A stretch of DNA of 64,000 nt, taken from contig RCSZ01000005.1 in the NCBI GenBank assembly GCA_014898425.1, forward strand, positions 2,072,501 to 2,136,500, read 5' to 3'. This document shows positions 44,086 through 55,913 of the stretch, piece after piece; position 1 is the first letter of the stretch; each line of letters opens with the position of its first letter. The stretch is from Botryotinia globosa (lineage: Eukaryota; Ascomycota; Leotiomycetes; Helotiales; Sclerotiniaceae). The position numbers and the translations under genes are program-made. The notes under the pieces are model-generated. The model made no database searches, was not told the DNA's origin, and saw nothing but the letters and a program-made list of their open reading frames with translations.

Positions 44086-47000
44086 ATGATTTCTTTGAAA
44101 GTTCGTCAGCAAAGACACAAAGCCAGTCTGTCTGATAACTTAAAATTATCATCATCAACATCGGATATTCTACGTCCTTCCAGTTCGGGATCAGAAACAT
44201 CAACGTCTTCTATCTCCGACAACAAAGAAGAGGTAAGATCGAGAAACAATCCTTCCACAAATTCCTTCGAGTATCACACATCCAAGCACACTTCTCATTA
44301 AGCTTCCTTCTCCTTCCATTTTAAACAACTTTCTTTTTGGGTGTCTATCTCGAAAGTCAGTGTTGAATTATTTGTAAACATTCTACATACCATTCACTCA
44401 TCACTTCTTCCCCTTTTGTGCATGGCTCTTTCCTTTCAAAGTGAAACAACAAGTGTTGGGCTGGAATGTTCTCCCTTATTTCATCATCAACTTTTTTCCT
44501 TTCCAAAGATGCACGTCATACTAACTTTTGAGTTTTGAAGAATCTTGGCTTCTTTATGAACCAAGATCACTCTCCACAGAATGAAGATGGCAGTTGGTCA
44601 GAATCAAATCTACCAGCCAACCTTTTTAATACGCCCTCACCTCCTTCTACCACCCACGAAGTATCTTCACCACCACCACCACGAAGAAGTGCTCGAGCCA
44701 CCAAAAATGTACAGCCAAAGTTGGACCAGTTCTTTGAGAGAACTGAAAAGTCATCGGTCCCCAACAAGCGCAAGGCTGTGGTGAGCAGTGTTGAGGGCCT
44801 TCTCACAGATACCGCCGAAGAGTCTTTGGAGCCACCTCGCAAAAAGGTAATGACTATACCTCCTCGTCAGCCTTCTCGAGCAACCCCTCCAAAATCACGC
44901 AAAGCTGCCGCCAAGGTCAAGGAGCTACCTTCCTTGGAAAACGCAACTCTGAACAAGCCGGAAGCTTGGGGCGAGCCACCAGTCTGGGCTGAAAAGAGAC
45001 AACAACTTTGTTCCTCACTTCCCTACCATAAGGGATATGAATCTGCTGCATATCGCACTAATGGTATGATCGCTGGTTTCCTCGCCAATCAAGGAGTTGG
45101 TCCTCGCGATGTCTTCACAGAAGATATCTACATCACGTCGGTGTAAGTTAATCCAATTTCAATGAAAGTTGATTCTTGCTGATTTTTCCATTACAGTGGT
45201 GGTGGCAAGTCCAAGGGTGAAGATGGTGAAACGAAGCGAGTCAAGGATCAAGACTTCAGCTCAATTGCCATCTCTTTCCAACGCACCATGGAAGCCAAAC
45301 TGCCAATTGCAATGATTGCTGGTCAGTATTGCTATTGCCGTGTATAAATTTGAATTCCACACTAACATTTCTATAGGCCAGCGCAATACCATCTGCCCTG
45401 TCAAGCTCAATCACCACTTCAACGTCCTTGACTTCTTTCACATTACCGATATCTGGTGTGAACTTGAGAGTGGCCTCAAGATGTGGAAGGTCAGAATGGA
45501 GAAGATTGATCTCACAAAGCGGTCTTGGTGGTCTCCAATCGACTCTGTCGCCCATCTCTCTCAAGGATATGATGGTGTGAAGACGGTTGTTCAAACCTGT
45601 GGTGCTTGTAATACTTCATGCAAGACCATTTACACACAAGGTTGGACTTGTAGAAGCCCTCAGTGTGAAGCTTTCTACGTTTTTGATCATCAAGTTGATG
45701 TCGACGATCTCCAGTACTGTGCGGAGTTCCTCCAAGAGCGTACTCCTTATACTGGCGCTGCACCTTCCCCATTACGACCCGAGCCTGTCACTGATGCAGA
45801 CTTGGTCGGTGAAGATATCTTTGGTGTTGAAGAACGATGCAAACAAGGCATTGTTTGCCCAAAGTGCCATGGATGTATCCGTCGTTTGGAATGGCGACAA
45901 TGGACTTGTGAAACACCAGGCTGTGATTTTGTTCACACTGTGACTCAAGTTCCAGTTCCCATCGCCAAAGCCATCGAGGGTAACAACATCATTCTTGATC
46001 AGAGCCCGATAGTCTTTGCTCACGAATCTGTTCGTGTCAACCACAAGCCCATTGGTCATTATGATGTCTATGAGCTCCAACTTCCTGGCGAGACAACAGA
46101 AGCTGGATGGATCCAGATTTTCCGCTCCAATGGTCTTATCAATAGCCAACCGGGTGGACCAAACGACTTGTTCCAGGGAATGCAGAAGGATGATTACAAG
46201 CTCCGCAGAGGTCCCGCTAGACATCCTGGTCGTGAGTTGCCGCAATCTTCCTCTGCATTGTCATGTTTCTAACCTTTACCAGTTCCAATGGAGATTGTTA
46301 CTGCTCATTTTGCCTCTAATTTTGTAAGTTCTACTTTGTCTTCAGACCTTTTTCCATGCTAATTTCTCAATCTAGGGCGCACCATACAAATTCTTGGTTG
46401 CACATGAAGCCAATTCCTTTGGCGATGCTCCAGTACCCATTCTCCAGGCAATGCAAAGAATGACTTGGGCTGGAAAGCAAGCATTTTCTGGAAAGAAAGA
46501 CGCCGAATTCACCCCCTTCAATGAAGTTTTGGCCCTTGGTTACTTCGAGAATATGCACATCGGTGTATGTAATTCATTCTCCTTTTATTCACAATGGCTT
46601 ACTAACTTACAATAGTATCACGACGATGGAGAAGATACTCTTGGTGAAACCGTGGCAACCTTATCTTTGGGGGCTTCCTCGACCATGTGCTTCCGACCAA
46701 AGAACAAGAGCACAATCGGTGGTGTTCTCAAGCCCGGTAAGGGCAATCTTGGTTCTAAAGCAGCCAAGAAAGACTACGTCAAGGTCACTCTGAACCATGG
46801 CGACATCATTGTTATGCACGGATCCGGCATTCATAAATACTATGAAGTAAGTATCCTTTTCAAATAAACGCACAAATCATTATACTAAGCAATTTAAATA
46901 GCATGCCGTTACACCTCATGGTCTTTTGCGATTCGCTCTTACTTGTCGCTATGTCAAGCCTGAGTTGCTCAGTCCCGAGGACCGCATCATTTGTGCGGAA

Positions 47001-47201
47001 AAGAGTGCTCTTCCTGCCAACTTTGCCGACTACGCTTATGACGGTGACATTGGCGTAAGTGAAAATCCAAGTCGACCAACCAACGATGGAGACGACGATG
47101 ATCTCACCAAGTTGAAGAAGTTCATCGTCGCCAAGAAGTTGTCTGGTGAACTCACCAAAGCCGACTGCATGGAGTTGCGAGACATCATTCTCGACCTTTA
47201 A
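44086..47201 (+). CDS. AlkB-like 2OG-Fe(II) dioxygenase with zinc-binding-type Cys clusters and PIP-box-like motif
   Basis: Eight exons (44086-44232, 44541-45142, 45197-45321, 45377-46231, 46283-46323, 46376-46564, 46616-46846, 46902-47201) join to 829 residues. Low-complexity basic N-terminus with QPKLDQFF at residues 107-114, matching the PCNA-binding QxxLxxFF pattern, and NLS-like PNKRK and PPRKKV. The middle carries two Cys sets, CGACNTSC...CRSPQC and CPKCHGC...CETPGC. The C-terminal double-stranded beta-helix has the iron triad: HDD at about 655-657 (HxD) and distal H731. RFALTCR (740-746) is the RX5R signature of AlkB enzymes, which oxidatively remove alkyl or methyl groups from nucleic acids. 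Family action is known; substrate here is not. Exon 1 is the least certain; a Met early in exon 2 is the alternative start. Confidence 0.88.
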
Positions 47202-47856
47202 ACACGTCAAAAACTTTGCTTCATCTTGCTTTTCTTTTGTTTACAACTTATCTATCTACACACATCATTGCGATGTTTGCTCAATGGGTTCTGATTTCAT
47301 GAAATGATGACATTATGATACCATAAAGGAGGATACTATTACTGGATGGGATATTTACATATCAACATATTTATTTGCAGAGCTTTTATGAACTCATTTT
47401 ATTTGAGATCTTTTTTACGAGCTCTGGCTGCGCAACCATGGGAGAATCAATGGGGTATTCGGGTACACTATCAATATATTAGGAGGATGAGCATGTAATT
47501 AGCTTTAATCAAACATAAAAAGAACAATATTTCATCAAAGAATGATATTTTTGCCTTTGTGATTTGAATTGTGATGTGAATGGTTACTTTGATGGTGACT
47601 TTGTTGAAACGGAGAAGGACTTGGGGTTCATTTGTTTGTTTGAGGAGTCTTTGATAAGTCATTTGTTACTTGTAATGTTGCGTATACTCTTGTTTTCTTA
47701 TTGTAATTGCGTCTTGTACTGTAATATTGCCGGTGAGTAGATTGATACAGATATAAGGGGGACGGAGAGGACATTCACATTCTTGAAGAACAACTTCTCT
47801 TCTGATGTGAAAATACGAGAAATGAGGGGGGAGCACGGATGTAGATATTAATTGAT

Positions 47857-47889
47857 GGGGGAAGAGGGGGAAGAAGGGGGAGAAGGGGG
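47857..47889 (+). other. Candidate G-quadruplex tract
   Basis: Four runs of exactly five G (47857-47861, 47866-47870, 47876-47880, 47885-47889) separated by 4, 5 and 4 purine bases, followed by T13 at 47896-47908. The spacing meets the usual intramolecular G-quadruplex pattern. It lies about 650 bases past the AlkB-like stop codon. Confidence 0.6.
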
Positions 47890-48411
47890 AGAAGGTTTTT
47901 TTTTTTTTGGTTAGACATTTGATTAGATAGAGAGAGCATAGATATTTGATTAGATAGAGAGAGTATAAATACTTGATTAGATAGAGAGAGTATTGGTTGA
48001 GGAATTGGAGGGTTAAGTTTAGAGTTTAGAGTTTAGAGTGATTTGGGTGTTGTTGTGAGAGTTGGTGGAGGAGGAGGGAGAGGAGGGAGAGGAGGGAGAG
48101 GCTAGCTAGCTTGTCATTGGTGGAAAAGTCTATATGAGTGAGTGATCTTTTTATGAGGATGGATCTGTGGATGGGTTAAAGGAAGAAGGGGAAGGGGGAG
48201 GAAGGTTTGGGATTTTATAGCTTTGCGGAACGGGATTTGATACTCGGTTAGTGCTTGTAGGGGATGTCGTTACTTAGTTTTATGATGATTGGTTTATTGG
48301 AGTGGATGGATGTGGATAGCTTTGATTATTTAGTTGATTAATTGATTGAGTTGTTCAGAATAAACTCTCTGATATTGATCACTGATATCAGGGATCAATT
48401 AGGAAGATGCG

Positions 48412-49085
48412 ACTTCAATAGATCAATACATGATCTAAATCTCCAATATCAATAATCCTACACCCCTTCCATACTTGGAAAAGCAATCCCTATATAGGAA
48501 GCTAAGCAGGGATAGGTTTTATGGAAGAGGTCCTGGTTTTAATTCACACAATATAAAGTTTAGGGAACTTGAGTGTCATCTCGTTGACGACTTTCAAACT
48601 ATCTGTGTACGTTCTTTGAATTTGATATCCTTCTTCTTAGCTCTCGGATCTGTTTCTATCTAATCGGTGCTGCTCGGCGAATAAGCTCGTTTTTTTGTGA
48701 TCTATAATGCGTGTGATTCAATAGTTTTATGGTTTTAAGCCCTTGTGTAGGCAGGGGTTGAAGTACTCAAGGAGGTGGGTTTTAAGTTCTCTGAATAAGG
48801 CATGGTAAGCCCTTACATTGAGGTGATGGCTTTGGGTATAATCGAAGTTTGGTTTCAATAAGATGATGAGGTTTGAGATTACATGGGTTTATAAGAGTTT
48901 AGATTTAGGGGGGAATATACTAACATAAGGGATACTTTGTTTGGTTGAGCTCCTATACGAATGTGTATATTAGAATAGAGGTAAATATGGAAGATGCAAT
49001 TTTCATGTATCGATGTATAGTCTAGATTCATAGTGTTAATAATTGTACGCCTCTTCCACACCAACCTACAAGAACAATCCTTTTA
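48412..49085 (+). repeat. Two diverged copies of a short dispersed repeat
   Basis: Copy 1 (about 48412-48490) runs from GATCAATACATGATCTAAAT to CCCCTTCCATACTT and AAGCAATCCCTATA. Copy 2 (about 49010-49085) runs from TATCGATGTATAGTCTAGAT to CCTCTTCCACACCA and AAGAACAATCCTTTTA. They align over about 75 bases in the same orientation, with differences mainly transitions. After the shared part, copy 1 continues GGAAGCTAAGCAGGG, which resembles the internal promoter region of 5S rRNA genes of many eukaryotes. Confidence 0.5.
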
Positions 49086-49899
49086 CCGAGGGGTGTTCAC
49101 TCTTGATATCCGGATTGATATTCATACCTAGCGCACTCTGATGTAGGATGATCACGAGACTCATCAATCATGTGTGAATGAGTGGACTCGCGACTAACGC
49201 AGAGCGTATCCCGATACGGAGTGAGACTGTAAGAGTTCGAAACAAGGACATGGTAATCAAAAGGGAGAAAAAGCCGGTATGTTGTCAGGCCTCGAAGTTG
49301 TCTCTGTTAGCTTCCCACTTGTCGATCAAGTGAGGTAATGAACAATGTTCTGGCGCTCAGGTTTCGCTTTCATTTCTATCGCAATATCGTGCTGTAAGGT
49401 TAGGGCTTCTTTGGAATTCTGTAGAAGAATGAAGACAGATAGCCCAAATGACCAGATCATCTCATCTTGAAAGAGATCTGTCATTTTGACAAATAGAGGG
49501 AAAGTATTGGATGAACCCTTTTTCGGTTTCTCGTCTAGCCAGAAAAATTGGAATTATGGATTTGACTATTGACGACTTTACTCCCGAACAGTCCAAATTC
49601 ATAACTATATAAGTCACGAGGACCATATCAAGTAAAATTTAAGTAAAAAAACGTTAGGAAAATAAAGCTTCAACGAGCCTAAGACCCCTAGCTCGAGACT
49701 AGACATATGTAGCTCTCGCAAACCCCCTCGCATAAGCGAACACATTCAGGACACGTAACTCCACCTCTCCAAATATCAATCTTAACTACCAAGTAGACTA
49801 ATTGCGTAATTTCACTCACTAGAGAAGATACTCCACACTCAATGGGTATAAAAAGGTCTGACTCCCCCCGCAGAATGTTCACTGCAAGGACAGGACATG

Positions 49900-50069
49900 T
49901 GTTGGTATCAACTTGGTTGATATAAGTGTAAGTACTTAATTCTATATGATTATATTTGTTTTTGATTATTATTAATTATAGGAAGCTAGATATTAAATAT
50001 ATAGGGAAATACTAGTATAATATTAATTAATATAATACCCTTTTTGATTATATAATTGATATTCTGATA
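49900..50069 (-). repeat. Retroelement LTR, left (3' LTR in element orientation), 170 bp
   Basis: Starts TGTTGGTATCAACTTGG and ends at GATATTCTGATA. It aligns with the right LTR over all 170 bases. The outer (left) end keeps the original G and C residues while the inner end is heavily converted to A/T. Confidence 0.93.
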
Positions 50070-52357
50070 TTAATAATTTTTTAAAAATGAATACAATTAT
50101 ATATTTTAATTCATAATTCATTTTAGATATAGTATTCTTTTAGCTCTATTTAGCTTTTATATTATTATTCTTTTTCTATTTAATATATTATTTTAATAAT
50201 TATTTTATTAATATTAATTAAATCTTTTAATATTTAATATATATTGTTTTTGATTATGATATCTGTAGGGTTTAACTTTTTATTAATTTATTTAATCTCT
50301 ATAATCTCTTTATTCTTATAGTATTGTTTTAAAGCTATAATATCGATTAAAAGCTATTTCTTTATATTTGTATTAAGTTTAGTCAATAGGTTATATAATG
50401 ACTTTGAATTTATATATAATATAAATAATATTGGCTTTTTAGATTTGAGAATAGTATTGATAATGCTTTTAATAGTAGTTTTAATATCAAAGCTTAGAAT
50501 CAATGTATATAATTCAAAAGCTAATATACTTCTAATAATTCTTTTGTATTTAACTAATGTTTAATATATAATATTAATATTATTATACTTATTTATTAAA
50601 TAGATTATATAGTTAATTTGTAATAATAAATCAGTATTATTAACGAATAATATATTGATAAAAATAATTAATTTAATGAAATTTATATCTAGAGATATAA
50701 ATGTAAATCCTTTTTTCGGATTGTTTATTTGCTATTTGATAATTTTATTGAGTTTGTTTATATTTTCTTTTTTTGAATCTATTATTTAAGCAATAATAGA
50801 AAAATAGTAAAATACTTTTGATTGATATATAATTGTAATATATACTTTTCTTATATATTGAATAATATATTGATTCTTTGAAATAATATTTCTTTGAACT
50901 TTTCTTTTTGTTTTATATATATCAATATTTCTGGTTGTAATTATTCTGATATTATTATATTATTTCTTTTGATTAAAATAGATCTTATTATTTTTAAAAA
51001 TGATTAAATAGTTATTAAATCTAAGTGAATAGTTTTTTGTGAATTACTTTCTATTTTTGATTATAAAATTAGCTTTACCTAATTATTTTTATTTTAAATA
51101 TATAAATCTCTTATTTACAATTATAAAAGTATTATTGATTTAAAGTTTTATAATATCAATACTATCGATTGAATAGAATAAGTAAGAGTTATATATAGAT
51201 TACATTATATTCAGCTTATCTTTATAATAATTGTAATAAATTCTAAATTAATGATTTCCTATTTCAGGGATATTATATAAAGGTTTTATAATATATAGAA
51301 TATATCTATCCTCAAATCCAATCTCTTTTAATATTTCTATATAAATGGGTTTATTCAAAGTTGTAATTGATTGAGTATATGTTTGTATAATATCCTGCAA
51401 ATAGATTTGAATATATTTATTTGATATTTATAGAATAATAGCAAATATAAGAATAATATACTGGCTGATATATTGAATAATAGGTGATTGTATTAAAACA
51501 ATGATTTTATTTTTATTTTGATATATCTGAATTATTAATTATAATTTTGTATATATTCTATTAATACTCTTTTCTTTCATTTTATTAATAAAATGTAATT
51601 TAAAGAATCTTATTTTGAATAGAATATTATCTTTTGAAACAATCTTAAAGATTTTACTTTTTATTAATTTATCAATTTCTTTATATTACAATTCTATATA
51701 TTTTATAAATATATTATTTTATAAGAATATAATTAATTATAATGATTTTGTAATATATTCTTTATCAATATTTATTATATTGATTATTTTAGTTAAATTG
51801 CTTTTTATATAATAATATAATTATATATTTAATTATATTATTAATAATAATATTTAGAATTATAATATCTTTATATATAATATATCAATAATTATAATAT
51901 CATTATTATTATTATTTATATAATTATTCTTCGATTTTATTTCTTTAGATTTTATATAGAAGAATTATATAAATATAAATTGAAATTTAATTAATCTATT
52001 GAAAAATTTCATTTTATATATCTTCCTATTTATTTCAATTAAAGTATACAATCCAATCTATTTGTTTAATATATTATTATTTTTTCTCTTTTTTTATATT
52101 AAAACTTCTGAATTTAATAATAGAATAAGAATAGATATTATAAATAATCTATTCCTTAATTTTAATATCTTTATAATTTATCTTTTAATTCGAATATAAT
52201 ATACTTCTATTATAACTTTCTTTATAATTTTTATATATTAAATAATTATTACAATTAATAGATTAATATTATTTAATCTGGAATATATCCTATAAACCAG
52301 TAATATAGAAATAAATCTATTTGATCTTGTTATATTATTTATAGTTTTCATTATTAT

Positions 52358-52576
52358 TTAAAAAATTATTATTTTAATTAGATTATTATTTTCAAATTCT
52401 TTTATTAAAATCTTATATATATAATGTAATAAATAATAATATCTTTCGATAATATCTATAAAGTTATATATTTCGATAAATATATTTTTAATAATAATCG
52501 ATATAGATTTTATATTTTGAATAAACTTTTTATTTACAAAATTCTTTTCAATATTATAAATAATATAATCTAACAA
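52358..52576 (-). pseudogene. Remnant of copia integrase region
   Basis: A 72-codon open stretch in the minus strand with DIIERYYYLLHYIYKILIKE, corresponding to the ERYHxxLRRxYxI-type helix of copia integrases. Downstream of the Pol remnant at 53.1 kb in element orientation, as expected. Inactive. Confidence 0.6.
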
Positions 52577-53056
52577 TTCAATATATATATTAATTTAATA
52601 TTTCCTAAAACTATTGAATATATATTTAGTAAAAACATTTTCAAAAAATCAAACTATTTAATAATATATTGCTTTATCAATAATATATAAAATCAAATTG
52701 CTTATAATATATATAATATTAATGTAAATAATATAATTAAATTCAATATCTTTTAATAAAATAAATCTGAAATATTTTGATAACTTGCTATACATTTGAT
52801 AATATTTGTAGTATTTGATAAAATATTTAATAATATTATTACTTTTATTATAATTTGTTTATTATAATATATTATAAAAACATTGTATCAATAAGTAACT
52901 GAATTATCAATGTAGATGTTATAGCTCTATAATTATTAAATAATAATTATTCTAATAAATCGATTCTTAAATGAATTGATTTATATTCACTTTCTATATT
53001 AAAAATATATACTTATATTTTCTAATAATAGAATATTTATTTTTTAATATAATAAA

Positions 53057-53239
53057 CTAATTAATAATATTATTATAAAATACTTTAAGATAATCTATAT
53101 CTTCAAGATTTAATAAAAATGGAATATTAGTATTTATAATATGAAAATCGATATCTTTAAACAATATAATAACTCGAAATGATTTTATTAATATTATAAT
53201 CCCCTTTTCAAAATATATATTCGCAATCTCTATTATCAA
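53057..53239 (-). pseudogene. Remnant of copia Pol (protease/GAG-pre-integrase region)
   Basis: A 60-codon open stretch in the minus strand. VIILFKDIDFHIINTNIPF and LLNLEDIDYLKVFYNN follow the characteristic FHxxNTxxPFLLxLxDxDxLxVxxNN pattern of fungal copia Pol proteins, with replacements expected from C-to-T/G-to-A change. Inactive fragment. Confidence 0.75.
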
Positions 53240-55473
53240 TAAATTGTATTTAATTGAGCAAATCCACTTCCATATATAATATTATCCAATTCCAATTATT
53301 AACTTTTCTATATATATTATATCAATATATATACCAAAGAATTCTTTATTTATATAATTTATATAAAAAACATTTATTATATTTTCTACAAATAAAATTA
53401 TTTCAATAAGATTTCTAGTTATTATATATAATATTATATTAAACAACAGTTAATTAAATATTTCCTAATTATTAATAAACTCAGAATTTACAAAAAATAT
53501 TTTATCCATATTATCTTCAATATTGAGATCCACAAAAAACAGATTTATTTCAATCTCTAAATCAAACTTTATATTGATAATCTTTCTTTTATATTCGATT
53601 ATCTATTAATTGTAATATTTATTAAATACATTATTACTATTATCTTTGATTTTCTCTTTATACTTATATCTATTCTTATTTTGTTTCTTTTTAGAATATT
53701 TTATTAATCAATACTCTTTTTTTATATATATCTAATAATGATTATATTAATTAAAAGAATTTGAATATTATTGTTTATTATATAAATTATTTCTAAAATT
53801 ATTATTATTTTTAGAATTTCTGAAATTATTTCGATTATTGCTATAATTATTATTGCTATGGAATTTTCTATTAATAAATAATATTATATTTTCTTTATTC
53901 TTATATAATCTCTTCTATATATTAATAGATTATTATAATTGATTAATTAAATCAAATATCTCTTTCTTAAAATTAAAATAAACTAGATTATATATTTCTA
54001 TATTTTTATAAATAAATATAAGCTTATTATAAAGATAGAATATTTATTATATAATAAAATTAAATTGATATTATAATATATATAATTATTTAATTATGAT
54101 TATAAAATATTCATTAAACAGCTTGTTTTTATACTCTTTTTTAATCGATTTTAAAATAATATTATTCCATTTTGATAATATATTTCATTAATATTTATTT
54201 CCTTCAAAATTATTTCATATATAAATATAAAACTTTTTAAATATTAATAATAATAAGTTATAATTAATATAAAAAAATTGAAATATATTCTTTTTGAATA
54301 TAATCAAAAATACTTTATAATATATATCCATAGGTACCTTTATATATTATAAGATTTTATAAAATATTGAAAGTTTGAAATCGAAATTATTATTATTTCT
54401 ATTATATTTCTTATTATTAATATAGAATTTTGATAAATTAATAAAAGATTATATATTGAAATATAATATTAATATTTTATTCTTTTGAGATTTATAATCT
54501 TTATTGTTTTTATTACTATTGTTTTTCTTATTATTAGGGTTTTCTATATTGTTATTTTTATTATATTTATTTTTATTATTTTTATTTATATATTTGAAAT
54601 CGTTTTTAATAAATTTATAAATAATTCTGGATTTGAATTTAGATTTCTTGATATTAATATCTTTTAAAGTTTTTTGAATTTATACTTTTGTTTATTTATT
54701 AATAATAATTTTATATAATTATTCGAATAAAATTATAAATACTTTAATATTTATTTTTGATAAATATACTTCTTAAATACATAATATTATATATAGCTTC
54801 TATATATAAATCTAATAGATTTTCGGAAATTGTATAACTATAAATATTCTGAAATTATAATAAAAGATTTCTATCAGATTATTATTATTGATATTCTTAT
54901 AATTATACTATTTATATTTGAATTTGATATATTTGATAAACTTTTTATTATTAATAACAATAGCTCTTATATTATCTAATATTGTTTTTAATAAATTGAA
55001 CTATTTCTTATACTTTTTCTCTTCCTCCTTTATATATATATTCTTATTAATAATATCCTTAATAATTAGAGTAATATCACTTTCCAATATATTTGTATAT
55101 ATAGATAAAAATATTTCGAAAATTATTATAGATATATATATATTTGTATATATAAAAAAATCTTTTATAAATATAAAGAGTAATAAAGGTTTTTGTTTTA
55201 TTTAATATAATATATAATATAAAGATGAATATATAATAGATATAAAGTCGATTTATTACATTTAACAAAATCGAACTTTTTGAATATATCTTTTCAATAC
55301 AATTATCCGAAATATATTTTTTAGTATTATAAAAAAAAATAGTATATTATACCTAATACAATAATATTTTCTCTATAATCTCTTTAGAATTTCTATTAAT
55401 TTTAAATATTATATAAAAACACCTAATACTTTTAATAGAATCTAAGGCCTTAATTTGTAATATCACTAATTAA

Positions 55474-55643
55474 TATTAATATCAACTTGATTGATATAAA
55501 TATAAATATTTAGTCCTATATGATTGTATTCATTCTTGATTATTATTAATTATAGAAAACTAGATATTAAATATATAGGGAAACGCTAGTGTAACGCTAG
55601 TTAATACAATGCCCTTTTTGATCACATGATCGATGTCCCGACA
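55474..55643 (-). repeat. Retroelement LTR, right (5' LTR in element orientation), 170 bp
   Basis: Starts TATTAATATCAACTTGATTG, the mutated form of the left LTR start, and ends GATCGATGTCCCGACA with unmutated G/C at the outer edge. In element orientation it contains CCCTATATATTTAATATC, a TATA-like segment, as expected of a 5' LTR promoter. Confidence 0.93.
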
Positions 55644-55723
55644 ACATGGTCTTGATTTCAAAAATTATTTGGTTTTGTGGGTGGTGCTGGTGGTGGTGCT
55701 GAGTCAAGTTTTGTTCATCAATA

Positions 55724-55913
55724 CCTCATATACAATTTATGGGGACCAGAAATGGTCTTGATTCTAGAAAAAAGAGACTCTTCGGAGAATCTCTTGTATT
55801 CAATTTTTTGTTCACAACTACCTCATACACACAATTTGTGAGGGCAAGATATAGTCTTTGGCTGTTTGAGAGATACTATGTCTCCAAAAATACCTCACAT
55901 ACAACCTGTGAGG
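55724..55913 (+). repeat. Three spaced palindromes CCTCA(N)TGAGG
   Basis: CCTCATATACAATTTATGGGG (55724-55744, imperfect), CCTCATACACACAATTTGTGAGG (55821-55843) and CCTCACATACAACCTGTGAGG (55893-55913, a perfect 7-base stem around a 7-base loop). All share an A/C-rich loop. Start-to-start spacing is 97 and 72 bases. Confidence 0.8.

Larger units (their letters stand above)
47202..49894. other. Intergenic region with purine tracts and diverged repeats
   Basis: 2.7 kb between the AlkB-like gene and the retroelement. Features: four G5 runs at 47857-47889 followed by T13; three copies of a 26-base AGATAGAGAGAG unit at about 47927-48002; AGGAGGGAG tandems at 48067-48100; and two diverged copies of one sequence at about 48412-48490 and 49008-49085. 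No convincing gene. Confidence 0.55.
49900..55643 (-). mobile_element. Full-length RIP-mutated Ty1/copia LTR retrotransposon
   Basis: A 5.74-kb element with 170-base LTRs at both ends (TG...CA termini) and a 5-base target duplication ACATG (49895-49899 and 55644-55648). The interior is extremely A/T-rich with stops in all frames. Minus-strand remnants set orientation and class: near the 5' LTR IKALDSIKSIRCFY (55.4 kb); then FHIINTNIPFLLNLEDIDYL at 53.1-53.2 kb, the protease-to-integrase region of copia Pol; then IIERYYYLLHYIYKIL at about 52.45 kb, an integrase-core remnant. Integrase-type sequence precedes the expected polymerase region, the copia order. LTR differences are C/T or G/A, the mark of repeat-induced point mutation. 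The element is dead: no intact gene remains. Confidence 0.9.

Noticed and set aside
51615..55268. Several Ile/Asn/Tyr-rich ORFs on both strands
   Set aside because: They lie within the RIP-mutated retroelement; extreme A/T content produces such frames. Only stretches matching copia Pol order were kept, as pseudogene remnants.
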